8,033 nucleotides of DNA from Candidatus Sumerlaeota bacterium (GTDB lineage Bacteria > Sumerlaeota > Sumerlaeia > JADFCT01), in contig JADFCT010000170.1 of NCBI GenBank assembly GCA_017161665.1, positions 1 through 8,033 of the forward strand. Direction: 5' to 3'. A model generated the notes under the pieces. That model ran no database searches and was not told where the DNA came from. It worked only from the letters and a program-made list of their open reading frames with translations. Shown here in pieces: positions 1-5,718 of the stretch. Made by a program: the position numbers and the translations under genes. Positions within the stretch are counted from its first letter, which is position 1. Each line of letters begins with the position of its first letter.

Positions 1-73
1 AGGGCGGGTCAACCCAAGGCCTGCCATTTTTTACGTTGATCCGGTGTATCGACGATTTGGATCGCGATAAGGA
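1..73 (+). other. Possible 3' tail of an upstream gene, frame unresolved
   Basis: Two plus-strand frames are open from the left edge. One ends in TAA at 68-70 and would give a 22-residue tail ending FYVDPVYRRFGSR. The other ends in TGA at 75-77, inside the promoter called just downstream. Neither tail has a recognisable motif, and a stretch this short can be open by chance. The end of a preceding gene is plausible because a good promoter begins immediately after the first stop codon. The feature could equally be non-coding spacer. Confidence 0.25.
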
Positions 74-102
74 TTGACGGTTATCGGGGGAACGGATATA
101 TT
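74..102 (+). promoter_or_regulatory. Sigma70-type promoter of the pseudopilin gene
   Basis: A -35 box TTGACG (74-79, 5 of 6 to consensus) and a -10 box TATATT (97-102, 5 of 6) are separated by exactly 17 nt. Transcription would start near 109, giving a leader of about 47 nt before the ATG at 156. The match is seen in the sequence. That it works as a promoter, and that the host sigma factor uses this consensus, are inferences. Confidence 0.65.
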
Positions 103-143
103 CCTCTAAATATCAACGAAAACGGGTCTGCCGGTTTTGCTGC

Positions 144-149
144 AAGGAG
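144..149 (+). promoter_or_regulatory. Shine-Dalgarno site that decides the pseudopilin start
   Basis: AAGGAG lies at 144-149. It abuts the in-frame ATG at 150, which is too close, but sits 6 nt before the second in-frame ATG at 156. The start at 156 is therefore preferred. The choice changes the leader peptide by two residues only. Confidence 0.75.
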
Positions 150-155
150 ATGAAT

Positions 156-785
156 ATGGCGCTTCCTCACGCGCGTGTCCTGTCGAAAGCCCCCTGGCCC
201 GGAGGCTTTACACTGATCGAATTGTTGATCGTGATTGCGATTATTGCCATTCTGGCCTTGATTGCGGTCCCCAACTTTCTGGAGGCCCAAACGCGGGCGA
301 AAGTCAGTCGTTGCTATGCAGATCAGCGGTCGCTGGCGACGGCGACGGAAATGTATGCCGCCGACATTGGGCGGCCGTTTATCGGTTTCAATGAGGGCGG
401 CAGCCTGGGACTCTGGACCGATCAGCAGGATCCGCGTCGCGGGATCGGGACCTATGCGTCACTGACCACGCCCGTGGCTTATATGACGAATGTGCCTCAG
501 GATCCATTTATTGAAACAACGGGGCACGATGGAATCCGTGAATGGCGCTGCTATTTTTATGAGTATTTCAATCCCGACGTGAATTATTTCAAACCTGCCG
601 CTTCGATGGGGTACACGTATTTGTTCCGTTCCTGGGGCCCTATGCGCAAGGGGGCGCCGCCTTGGGAAGCGGAAATGATCAATCGCCAATTGATCACGAA
701 TGTTTATGATCCGACCAATGGGACCACGACCTGGGGATTCATCCTTACAACGAACAAAGGCGTGTACCGCGGTCCGGGCACTTGA
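156..785 (+). CDS. Type II secretion/type IV pilus-like pseudopilin (prepilin-type N-terminal methylation domain)
   Basis: A 209-residue precursor of an inner-membrane pseudopilin. A 17-residue leader ending in GG is followed by FTLIELLIVIAI, with cleavage after Gly17, methylated Phe18 and Glu22 as the conserved +5 glutamate. The hydrophobic helix covers residues 20-39 and continues into NFLEAQTRAKVSR, the start of the long alpha1 helix. The globular part contains LTTPVAYMTNVPQDPF (about 103-118) and, near the C-terminus, YDPTNGT. I associate both with stand-alone pseudopilins of Hydrogenedentota, Sumerlaeota and Planctomycetota. Cys53 and Cys132 could form a disulfide if close in the fold. 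Prepilin peptidase and assembly ATPase genes are not in the window, so the pilus or secretion machinery must be encoded elsewhere. The gene has its own promoter and Shine-Dalgarno site. Whether it acts as a major or minor (GspG/H-like) subunit cannot be told. Confidence 0.93.
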   Translation: MALPHARVLSKAPWPGGFTLIELLIVIAIIAILALIAVPNFLEAQTRAKVSRCYADQRSLATATEMYAADIGRPFIGFNEGGSLGLWTDQQDPRRGIGTYASLTTPVAYMTNVPQDPFIETTGHDGIREWRCYFYEYFNPDVNYFKPAASMGYTYLFRSWGPMRKGAPPWEAEMINRQLITNVYDPTNGTTTWGFILTTNKGVYRGPGT

Positions 786-845
786 GTTGGTTGTCGGCCT
801 GGCTTGTGATCGGCGGGTGAATGGGTGTCGCCCGCTAAACGCTGG

Positions 846-874
846 TTGCCATCCGTCGTTTCGCTCCCTATTAT
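846..874 (+). promoter_or_regulatory. Promoter of the glycosyltransferase gene, apparently giving a leaderless transcript
   Basis: A -35 box TTGCCA (846-851, 5 of 6) and a -10 box TATTAT (869-874, 5 of 6) are separated by 17 nt. The initiation codon at 881 lies 7 nt after the last base of the -10 box, the usual distance to a transcription start. The mRNA would therefore begin at or next to the A of the ATG. No Shine-Dalgarno sequence is present in front of that ATG, which fits leaderless initiation. The boxes are seen in the sequence; the start point is inferred. Confidence 0.5.
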
Positions 875-880
875 TTTCTC

Positions 881-2665
881 ATGAACACTAATCCTAAATC
901 GGATCCTGTTGACGCAGCCTTTGAATCTTGCTCGCGCTTTGGCCGGAGTCGTCCCTGGCTGATGGCTTTGCTTTTGTTTCTTGTGGCTCTGGGTGTTCGA
1001 GTGGCGGGTTTGGATCAACTTCCTCCCGGCAATTGGTATGACGAGGCCATCAACGGACTGGATGCGCTGGATACCCTTCAGGCCATTCGCGATGGCGGTC
1101 TCCCCCCCTTGTTCTATACGACGAATCAAAATCCTCGCGAGCCACTGTTTATTTATTCGACGGCCCTGACCTTTTGGCTTTTCGGGGTGTCAACGTGGAG
1201 TTTGCGGTTGACGGCCGCCTGGATTGGCGCTTTGACCGTGTCCGTCTTGTGGATGGCCCTGCGGCGATTGCGCGGGGAGTCGATCGCGTTGGTCGCGGCT
1301 GTCGGGATGATTGGCTTTCGCTGGCACGTCCACTTCAGCCGAACCTGTTTTCGGACGATTCTGAGCACGCTGTTTGTGTGTGTCGTGATATGGATGATGA
1401 CGGTGGCCCTTCAGACTCGACGCCTTCGATATTGGTTTCTGGCGGGGATCGCGCTGGGAGGCGGGTTTTATACGTATCTATCCTTCCGCTTTGTTCCCAT
1501 CCTGTTGGTGAGTTGGGGTGGTTTCGCCTTGCTGCGTTTGATGCGGCGGCGTCCTGCGGACTCCGGGGATTCTGGTATCGACTTGGTATGGAATGCGATT
1601 CGTTTGCACGGGCGAGGGGGAGTCCTGATGCTGGTGGTCGCCCTGGTGGTTTTTGCGCCGTTGGGATATGACTACCTGAAACATCCCTTTCATTTCAAAG
1701 GACGGACCGACGAGGTGGGCTTGTTCAGTGGCGGGCGGGGGAAGGGCATTCAATCGGTGGTGGGGAACGCCGTGGTTAATGGTGCGCAGTTTTTTATTCC
1801 CGGTCAGGGAGACCACGTGGCCAAGCACAATATCCCCTATCGGGCGGTGTTTGATCCGGTGATGGCCTTTGTTTTTCTGATGGGTCTGGCTGTTTGCCTG
1901 AAGCAAATCCGGGATGACTGGCGGGGACGGAGTGGGGGGGATGGGCGTCCGGCGGAGCCTGCCAATTCGGCCTGGGGCTTTTTGGCGCTTTTGTGGCTGG
2001 GGCTGATGTTGATGGGCAGTGTGTTTTCGTTTGGCGCGCCGAATCTGTTGCGGACGCTGGCCGGCGCGCCGGCGGCCATCTGGATCTGGGCGGAGGGGTT
2101 GGTCGCCTGTGGGCATTGGGTGGCAAAACGATCGGGTGTGCGCATGTCTCAGCGTCGGGCGCAAGGGCTGATCCTGGTTCTGGGACTGCTCTGGCTGAAT
2201 GGTGTCCAAACCTATGAGTATTTCGTCGAGTTTCCGAAAGAGCCCAAGGTGTGGGATGAATTTAACGTGGCGGAGACGGCAATGGCCCGTTATTTGTCGC
2301 AGACCGATCCGGAACGGGAAGTTGTTTGGGTGGGGTCCATGCGGTATGAAAATCCCACCTTTGTTTTTGAGTCCATGGGGCCGGGGGATATCCGCCCTTT
2401 GAAACTACCGGACGCCCTGGCGCGACAGGAGCCAGCGGGCGGGCGTCCAAGGGATCATCTGATCGTGCGAACCCACTACAAGAACAACAGCGAGGTTCTG
2501 GCGCCTCTGATGGAGCGATTGTATCCGCGGGCGCAGGTAGAGGAACGCTTCTGTTTCCCCGATACGGATTTAGCCTGGGCGACGGTTTATCGCATTCCGG
2601 CGGATCAACTGTTGGAATGGAATCGGGCGCGACAAGAGGCGCCGGAGACAATGATTATCGATTAA
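881..2665 (+). CDS. GT39/ArnT-like polytopic membrane glycosyltransferase (GT-C fold)
   Basis: A 594-residue integral membrane protein with about 10-11 predicted helices. The first is at residues 26-44 and the last around 430-450, followed by a soluble C-terminal domain of about 140 residues. The first external loop carries WYDEA (52-56). Its Asp54-Glu55 pair matches the acidic catalytic motif of PMT/ArnT-type GT-C enzymes. Next come NPREPLFIY (84-92) and, after the third helix, HVHFSRTCFR. A later segment, PNLLRTLAGAPA, also resembles GT39 relatives in environmental bacteria. Such enzymes transfer a sugar from a polyprenyl-phosphate donor to a lipid, glycan or protein on the periplasmic side. 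The substrate cannot be read from sequence. The start at 881 lacks a Shine-Dalgarno site but has a suitable promoter. The later ATG at 962 lacks one too and would trim the N-terminal tail. The gene follows the pseudopilin by 95 nt, without proof of shared function. Confidence 0.85.
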   Translation: MNTNPKSDPVDAAFESCSRFGRSRPWLMALLLFLVALGVRVAGLDQLPPGNWYDEAINGLDALDTLQAIRDGGLPPLFYTTNQNPREPLFIYSTALTFWLFGVSTWSLRLTAAWIGALTVSVLWMALRRLRGESIALVAAVGMIGFRWHVHFSRTCFRTILSTLFVCVVIWMMTVALQTRRLRYWFLAGIALGGGFYTYLSFRFVPILLVSWGGFALLRLMRRRPADSGDSGIDLVWNAIRLHGRGGVLMLVVALVVFAPLGYDYLKHPFHFKGRTDEVGLFSGGRGKGIQSVVGNAVVNGAQFFIPGQGDHVAKHNIPYRAVFDPVMAFVFLMGLAVCLKQIRDDWRGRSGGDGRPAEPANSAWGFLALLWLGLMLMGSVFSFGAPNLLRTLAGAPAAIWIWAEGLVACGHWVAKRSGVRMSQRRAQGLILVLGLLWLNGVQTYEYFVEFPKEPKVWDEFNVAETAMARYLSQTDPEREVVWVGSMRYENPTFVFESMGPGDIRPLKLPDALARQEPAGGRPRDHLIVRTHYKNNSEVLAPLMERLYPRAQVEERFCFPDTDLAWATVYRIPADQLLEWNRARQEAPETMIID

Positions 2666-2666
2666 A

Positions 2667-2703
2667 GATCGCGGAAAAACACACAGGCTTTTTTCCACGG
2701 ATC
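2667..2703. repeat. Inverted repeat just after the glycosyltransferase stop codon, possible transcription end
   Basis: GGAAAAA (2673-2679) pairs with TTTTTCC (2690-2696) across a 10-nt loop. An outer GATC (2667-2670) pairs with GATC (2700-2703), giving a hairpin with small internal mismatches 1 nt after the stop codon. The T-run is inside the stem rather than after it, so this is not a canonical intrinsic terminator. It may still be a processing or termination signal, or part of a degenerate repeat (compare ATCGCGGAA with ATCGCACGAA at 2701-2710). Confidence 0.4.
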
Positions 2704-2801
2704 GCACGAATTCTCAAAAAACTTGTTCGTTTGACCTCCGCATTGGACCGTCTCCCCCTCGACCCAGGGTTGAAAGGGTGTTTCTGAGGTGAAAAAAATC
2801 A

Positions 2802-2838
2802 CGGCAGAGACGCAGAGAACGTAGAGGGGCGCAGAGAT
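2802..2838. repeat. Degenerate 9-nt tandem array, CGCAGAGAN type
   Basis: Four consecutive units are visible: CGGCAGAGA (2802-2810), CGCAGAGAA (2811-2819), CGTAGAGGGG (2820-2829, one base longer) and CGCAGAGAT (2830-2838). Just upstream is a run of seven A residues. The array is purine-rich on the plus strand and lies between two genes pointing the same way. From memory, very similar CGCAGAGACGCAGAGAA sequences are scattered in intergenic regions of many unrelated bacteria and some archaea. I know of no established function. The array has no coding potential of note. Confidence 0.7.
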
Positions 2839-2911
2839 CGTTGCCCTTTGGGCTGTTTGAGACACATTGAATCGGGATTCATTTTTTTCCGAGAACCCAA
2901 TTTCTGAAAAT

Positions 2912-2915
2912 GGAG
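2912..2915 (+). promoter_or_regulatory. Shine-Dalgarno site that sets the lipoprotein start
   Basis: GGAG at 2912-2915 is 8 nt before the ATG at 2924. The open frame extends back to a TTG at 2867, but the 19 extra residues (starting NRDSFFSENP) are polar and would bury the signal peptide. The start at 2924 places a short basic N-terminus directly before the hydrophobic core and lipobox, so it is preferred. Confidence 0.7.
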
Positions 2916-2923
2916 ACATTCCC

Positions 2924-3514
2924 ATGAGAACATGGCGGTTTTGTTCCGCAGGGGTGGCTGTTGTGTCCCTTCTTTCCGGATGCAATCTGGCGACCCTGGC
3001 CGTGACGGCTTGGTCCCCCTATTCCCGGAGCGCCCTGGCGCAGGCCTTGCCCGATATGACCTATCCCATCGCCGACGCGCACCCGTCGGGATCGGTGACA
3101 CTCAACAAGGGCGTCTTTGAAGAGCCGGCGGCGCCGGGATCGGCCAGCATGAACCGGGTCTGGTTGGGCGAGCCCCGTGGGTATGGTGACCTGGACGGCG
3201 ATGGCGACATAGACGCGGCGGTGAATCTGATCCATTCCCGGGGCGGGAGTGGCACATTTTATTATTTGACCGCTGTCCTGGCCGGGGACGAAGAGCCCGA
3301 GGCCCTCAACTCCATTTTCCTCGGCGACCGGATCACGGTCCGCTCCCTGAGGATTGAGTCGGGCGCCATCGTCGCCGACCTGTTGACCCGATCGGCGACC
3401 GGCCCCATGGCCACGCCGCCGTCCATCGAAACCCGGCGGCGCTTTGTCGTGGAGAATGGGAAACTGAGGGAGGTCCATCATCTTCCCCCGCCTCGGTCAA
3501 CCGGCGTTCAGTAA
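2924..3514 (+). CDS. Small secreted lipoprotein with a GDLDGDGDIDAA calcium-loop-like motif
   Basis: A 196-residue protein. Residues 1-19 form a signal peptide ending LLSG before Cys20, a good lipobox, so the mature protein should be lipid-anchored in the envelope. The body has SGSVTLNKGVFEEP (about 55-68), YGDLDGDGDIDAAV (87-100) with Asp89/91/93/95/97 in an EF-hand- or FG-GAP-like spacing, GGSGTFYYL (107-115) and FLGDRITVRSLRIESG (132-147). This order matches, from memory, a family of uncharacterised secreted proteins in Cyanobacteria, Chloroflexota and Proteobacteria, often annotated only as hypothetical or found beside META-type domains. In relatives I recall a segment DPMCCPT before the last strand. 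Here the corresponding GPMATPP (160-166) lacks the cysteine pair. Function is unknown; calcium binding is an inference. The 3' end overlaps the convergent phosphatase gene by 18 nt. Confidence 0.82.
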   Translation: MRTWRFCSAGVAVVSLLSGCNLATLAVTAWSPYSRSALAQALPDMTYPIADAHPSGSVTLNKGVFEEPAAPGSASMNRVWLGEPRGYGDLDGDGDIDAAVNLIHSRGGSGTFYYLTAVLAGDEEPEALNSIFLGDRITVRSLRIESGAIVADLLTRSATGPMATPPSIETRRRFVVENGKLREVHHLPPPRSTGVQ

Positions 3515-4282
3515 CGCCAGGGCCTTTGCATGAAGGACGCCGTTGGTGGCGACGCAGGAGGTCTGTCCCAGAGTGAACTCGGCGCCTTCCAGATCCGTGA
3601 CGCGGCCGCCGGCTTCCTGGACAATCAGCGCGCCGGGGGCCCAGTCCCAGGGGTGGAGAGAGGACTCCCAATAGACGCCGAAGGAGCCGTCCGCCACATA
3701 ACACATGTCCACGGACGCGGCCCCCATGCGGCGCACGCCGCGGGTGGTCAGGAGCATGTGCTGCACCTGCTTCAGGTAATAGTCGCTCCGTTCCCGCTTG
3801 TCATAGGGGAAACCGGTGACCACCAGCATCTGGGACAGGTCGGTTTCGGGGCCCACCTGAATGGGGCGGCCATTGCGTGTGGCGCCGTGACCGCGCCGGG
3901 CAAAGTAAAGGTCCTTCTGGGCGGGATTGGCCACCAGCCCCAACAGCATCTCCCCATTGTGCCAGAGCCCCAGAGACAGGCCGAACCAGGGCAGGCTGTG
4001 GGCAAAGTTGGTCGTGCCGTCCAAGGGATCCACGATCCAGGTCCATTCCGCGTTGCGGGCGGCTTCCAGATCATTCTCCGATTCTTCAGCCAGGAAGACA
4101 TGATCCGGAAAGCGATGGCGAATCGTGTCAATCACGACGCGCTCACATTCCAGGTCGGCCTGCGTGATGAGATCATAGTCTTTCGCCTTGGTTCTTACTT
4201 CAGGCAGGGCGCGAAAGTATTTCATCAGGATGGCTGTCCCGGCGTCGGCCGCCTCCCGCAATGTTTGTTCATAGATGTCCAT
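3497..4282 (-). CDS. Inositol-monophosphatase-family phosphatase (SuhB-like)
   Basis: A 261-residue cytoplasmic Mg2+-dependent phosphatase of the FIG/IMPase superfamily, usual length for the family. All metal-site motifs are present: FLAEES (63-68, Glu66/Glu67), the signature DPLDGTTNF (85-93, Asp85 and Asp88), and WDWAPGALIVQEAGG (212-226, Asp213). Likely substrates are inositol-1-phosphate or related sugar phosphates. Relatives also act on histidinol phosphate, fructose bisphosphate or PAP, so the exact substrate is open. The gene is second in a two-gene operon, 10 nt after the LysK-like gene, with a Shine-Dalgarno site overlapping that gene's stop codon. Its own stop codon (3497-3499) lies inside the 3' end of the convergent lipoprotein gene. 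No sequence oddity is seen in the catalytic core. Confidence 0.95.
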   Translation of the reverse strand: MDIYEQTLREAADAGTAILMKYFRALPEVRTKAKDYDLITQADLECERVVIDTIRHRFPDHVFLAEESENDLEAARNAEWTWIVDPLDGTTNFAHSLPWFGLSLGLWHNGEMLLGLVANPAQKDLYFARRGHGATRNGRPIQVGPETDLSQMLVVTGFPYDKRERSDYYLKQVQHMLLTTRGVRRMGAASVDMCYVADGSFGVYWESSLHPWDWAPGALIVQEAGGRVTDLEGAEFTLGQTSCVATNGVLHAKALALLNAG

Positions 4283-4288
4283 GGGGGA

Positions 4289-4294
4289 TTCCTT
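4289..4294 (-). promoter_or_regulatory. Shine-Dalgarno site overlapping the upstream stop codon
   Basis: Read on the minus strand, AAGGAA covers 4294-4289, 6 nt before the phosphatase ATG. It shares two bases with the TAA stop codon (4293-4295) of the LysK-like gene. This arrangement suggests that ribosomes ending the first gene help start the second, so the pair is probably translationally coupled. Confidence 0.7.
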
Positions 4295-5354
4295 ACAGGT
4301 TTTCCAGCACGCGGCGCAGGACCTGAATCGATTTCAGATACGCGTCCAACCGGATGTGCTCGTTGGGCGTATGGTCCAGCGAGGAGTCGCCGGGGCCATA
4401 GGCCAGCATGGGGCAGTTCCAGACCGGGGCGACGATGTTCATGTCCGATGTGCCGGTCTTGAAGGAAAAGCGCGCTGTGGCGCCTTCGTCGCCCACGGCG
4501 GCAATGGCCTTGCGAAATTCGCGGATGAGGGGACCCGTGCGCGCGCCGCGGGCCGGCAGAAGGTTCTCGACAAACTCCAGGCGTCCGTTTTCCGGGACGG
4601 CCGCTTCCAGGTCGCGGCGCAGGGCGTCATTGTCCACGCCCGGCGGTGTCCGAATGTCCAAGCGGATCATGCCCGTTTCATCCAGACCGTCCACGCCCGT
4701 TTCGATGGCGCTGACATCGACCGTGACGCTCTGAATGACCTTGTCGCCCTGTCGTTGCGTCTCGGCGGCGGCCAGGGCGGCCTGCCAGAACTGACACACC
4801 CGTGTGCCCGCCGAGGGGACGCCCGACGCGCCATGAGTGCGCGGCTGACGAACGGTCAGGCGGATATGGCAGTTGCCCTTGTAGCCCATGCAGAGGGAAT
4901 CCCAGCCGCTCGGCTCGCCAATGATGAGGTAGTCGGGGCGATAGAGCGGCGCCACATGGCGGGCGCCTTTGGAGGTGGAGGTCTCCTCCTCCACGGCGCC
5001 GATGCAGGTGATGCGCAGATCGTCGGGCAATTGCGCCTGAGCGCCGGCGCAGAGGAAGGCCGCGAGGGGGCCTTTGGCGTCCACGGAGCCGCGACCGTAC
5101 AGAATTCCGTCTTCCAGCCGAAGGGGAATCTCGCCGGTCACCGTGTCGATGTGTCCCAGAAACACCAGATGTCGCTCGCCCTGTCCCCGTTCGGCGACGA
5201 TGTTGCCGACCTCGTCCACCCGGCTTTGCCAGCCCCACTCGCCCAGAAATCCAGCCAGCCAGGCGGTGACCTGGCTTTCGTGTCCCGACGGCGAATAGTG
5301 ACCGACCATTTGGCGGAGCAGGTCGATGGATTGTTGCTGGTTTGGTGAAGTCAT
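4293..5354 (-). CDS. lysK: M20-family deacylase, LysK-like ([amino-group carrier]-lysine/ornithine hydrolase or acetyl-lysine/ornithine deacetylase)
   Basis: A 353-residue zinc hydrolase of the M20/ArgE-DapE superfamily. Metal and catalytic residues are visible in order: LGHIDTV (66-72, His68 and Asp70), YGRGSVDAKGPLA (86-98, Asp92), VEEETSTSKGA (121-131, catalytic Glu pair), IIGEPSGWD (144-152, Glu147) and LDHTPNEH (326-333, His328). The dimerisation domain follows Glu147 and holds His174. The wording around GRGSVDAKGPLA, GEPSGWD...GYKGN and FKTGTSDMN is closer to LysK than to ArgE or DapE. LysK frees lysine (or ornithine) from the LysW carrier or from an N-acetyl group. No lysW, argJ or other lysine or arginine gene is nearby, so an ArgE-like role is not excluded. 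The start is supported by AAGGA 11 nt upstream. The gene leads an operon with the phosphatase. Confidence 0.88.
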   Translation of the reverse strand: MTSPNQQQSIDLLRQMVGHYSPSGHESQVTAWLAGFLGEWGWQSRVDEVGNIVAERGQGERHLVFLGHIDTVTGEIPLRLEDGILYGRGSVDAKGPLAAFLCAGAQAQLPDDLRITCIGAVEEETSTSKGARHVAPLYRPDYLIIGEPSGWDSLCMGYKGNCHIRLTVRQPRTHGASGVPSAGTRVCQFWQAALAAAETQRQGDKVIQSVTVDVSAIETGVDGLDETGMIRLDIRTPPGVDNDALRRDLEAAVPENGRLEFVENLLPARGARTGPLIREFRKAIAAVGDEGATARFSFKTGTSDMNIVAPVWNCPMLAYGPGDSSLDHTPNEHIRLDAYLKSIQVLRRVLENL

Positions 5355-5462
5355 CGATGCGGTTATCCTTGCGCCTGGCTGATATTCCAGAAGCGCAAAG
5401 CGAGTCTATCCCGTCCGTGAGGGCCGACGCAACGGCTGAAAATGGGATTGCGTTGGCCGGAA

Positions 5463-5507
5463 GGGACCTAAGGGACCGAGAGGACTAAAAGAACTGAAAG
5501 GATCCCA
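5463..5507 (+). repeat. Left 9-nt tandem array, RGGACNNAA type
   Basis: Five consecutive degenerate 9-mers run from 5463: GGGACCTAA, GGGACCGAG, AGGACTAAA, AGAACTGAA, AGGATCCCA. The strand is almost pure purine at unit positions 1-4 and drifts away from consensus to the right, as expected for a decaying tandem array. It lies about 110 nt upstream of the deacylase start codon. Confidence 0.7.
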
Positions 5508-5521
5508 AAAGCAGGAGATTT

Positions 5522-5546
5522 GCGGCGCAGCCGCCCTCGGCTGTGC
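5522..5546. repeat. GC-rich hairpin between the two 9-nt arrays
   Basis: CAGCCG (5528-5533) and CGGCTG (5538-5543) form a perfect 6-bp stem over the loop CCCT. Three more pairs (one G-T) extend it to 5525-5546. An overlapping alternative stem GCGGC-GCA-GCCGC occupies 5522-5534. No T-run follows on either strand, and the hairpin lies between divergent genes, so an intrinsic terminator is unlikely. It sits near the centre of the larger inverted structure formed by the two arrays. Confidence 0.6.
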
Positions 5547-5570
5547 ATTGTTAACAGTCTTGGCGTCTTA

Positions 5571-5612
5571 TCCCTCTGCCCTTTTGTCTCTTCCGTCCTT
5601 TTTTGTCCCTTT
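5571..5612 (-). repeat. Right 9-nt array, inverted relative to the left one
   Basis: Read on the minus strand from 5609 leftward, the 9-mers are GGGACAAAA, AAGGACGGA, AGAGACAAA, AGGGCAGAG, with a further degraded unit GGATAAGAC. These are relatives of the left array units. GTCCCTT at 5605-5611 is the exact complement of AAGGGAC at 5461-5467, so the outer ends of the two arrays match. On the plus strand the tract is pyrimidine-rich. Confidence 0.65.
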
Positions 5613-5712
5613 TCACCAAAAGGCCCTTGGATCGAGAAAGAAAAACATGTACTTTTGCCTTATAGAATGCATTTCCTGTAACTTTACGCTTCCGAACAGC
5701 GTCTATTCTTCT

Positions 5713-5718
5713 GGGAGG
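5713..5718 (+). promoter_or_regulatory. Strong Shine-Dalgarno site of the permease-like gene
   Basis: GGGAGG at 5713-5718 is 8 nt before the ATG at 5727 and fixes that start. The same frame has no better upstream start. Confidence 0.7.

Larger units (their letters stand above)
2666..2923. other. Intergenic region between glycosyltransferase and lipoprotein genes
   Basis: This 258-nt gap holds the hairpin at 2667-2703, the 9-nt array at 2802-2838, and a near-perfect palindrome TGAATC-GG-GATTCA (2868-2881) followed directly by seven T residues (2882-2888). The palindrome plus T-run resembles a weak intrinsic terminator for transcripts coming from the left. Its stem is AT-rich and the loop would be only 4 nt (5 bp stem), so confidence is low. 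No convincing promoter for the lipoprotein gene was found, although one must exist here if the upstream transcript ends. Confidence 0.4.

Noticed and set aside
812..836. GCGGG/CCCGC inverted repeat after the pseudopilin gene as a terminator
   Set aside because: The stem is 5 bp with a 13-nt loop and no T-run follows.
1478..2209. Minus-strand open frame of 243 codons inside the glycosyltransferase gene
   Set aside because: Low-complexity Pro/Gln/His-rich product, and fully covered by a well-supported membrane enzyme on the plus strand.
2868..2888. TGAATC-GG-GATTCA palindrome followed by seven T residues as an intrinsic terminator
   Set aside because: The usable stem is only 5 bp and AT-rich, too weak for a confident terminator call. 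It is mentioned only within the intergenic entry.
3530..4462. Plus-strand open frame of 310 codons opposite the phosphatase gene
   Set aside because: The IMPase signature motifs are all on the minus strand; this frame is a shadow.
4275..5348. Plus-strand open frame of 357 codons opposite the LysK-like gene
   Set aside because: The minus strand encodes every catalytic motif of an M20 hydrolase. The plus-strand product has no family motif and no suitable ribosome site.
5571..5612. CRISPR-like or other spaced repeat array in the 5461-5612 region
   Set aside because: Units are only 9 nt, directly adjacent and degenerate, with no spacers and no cas genes nearby.
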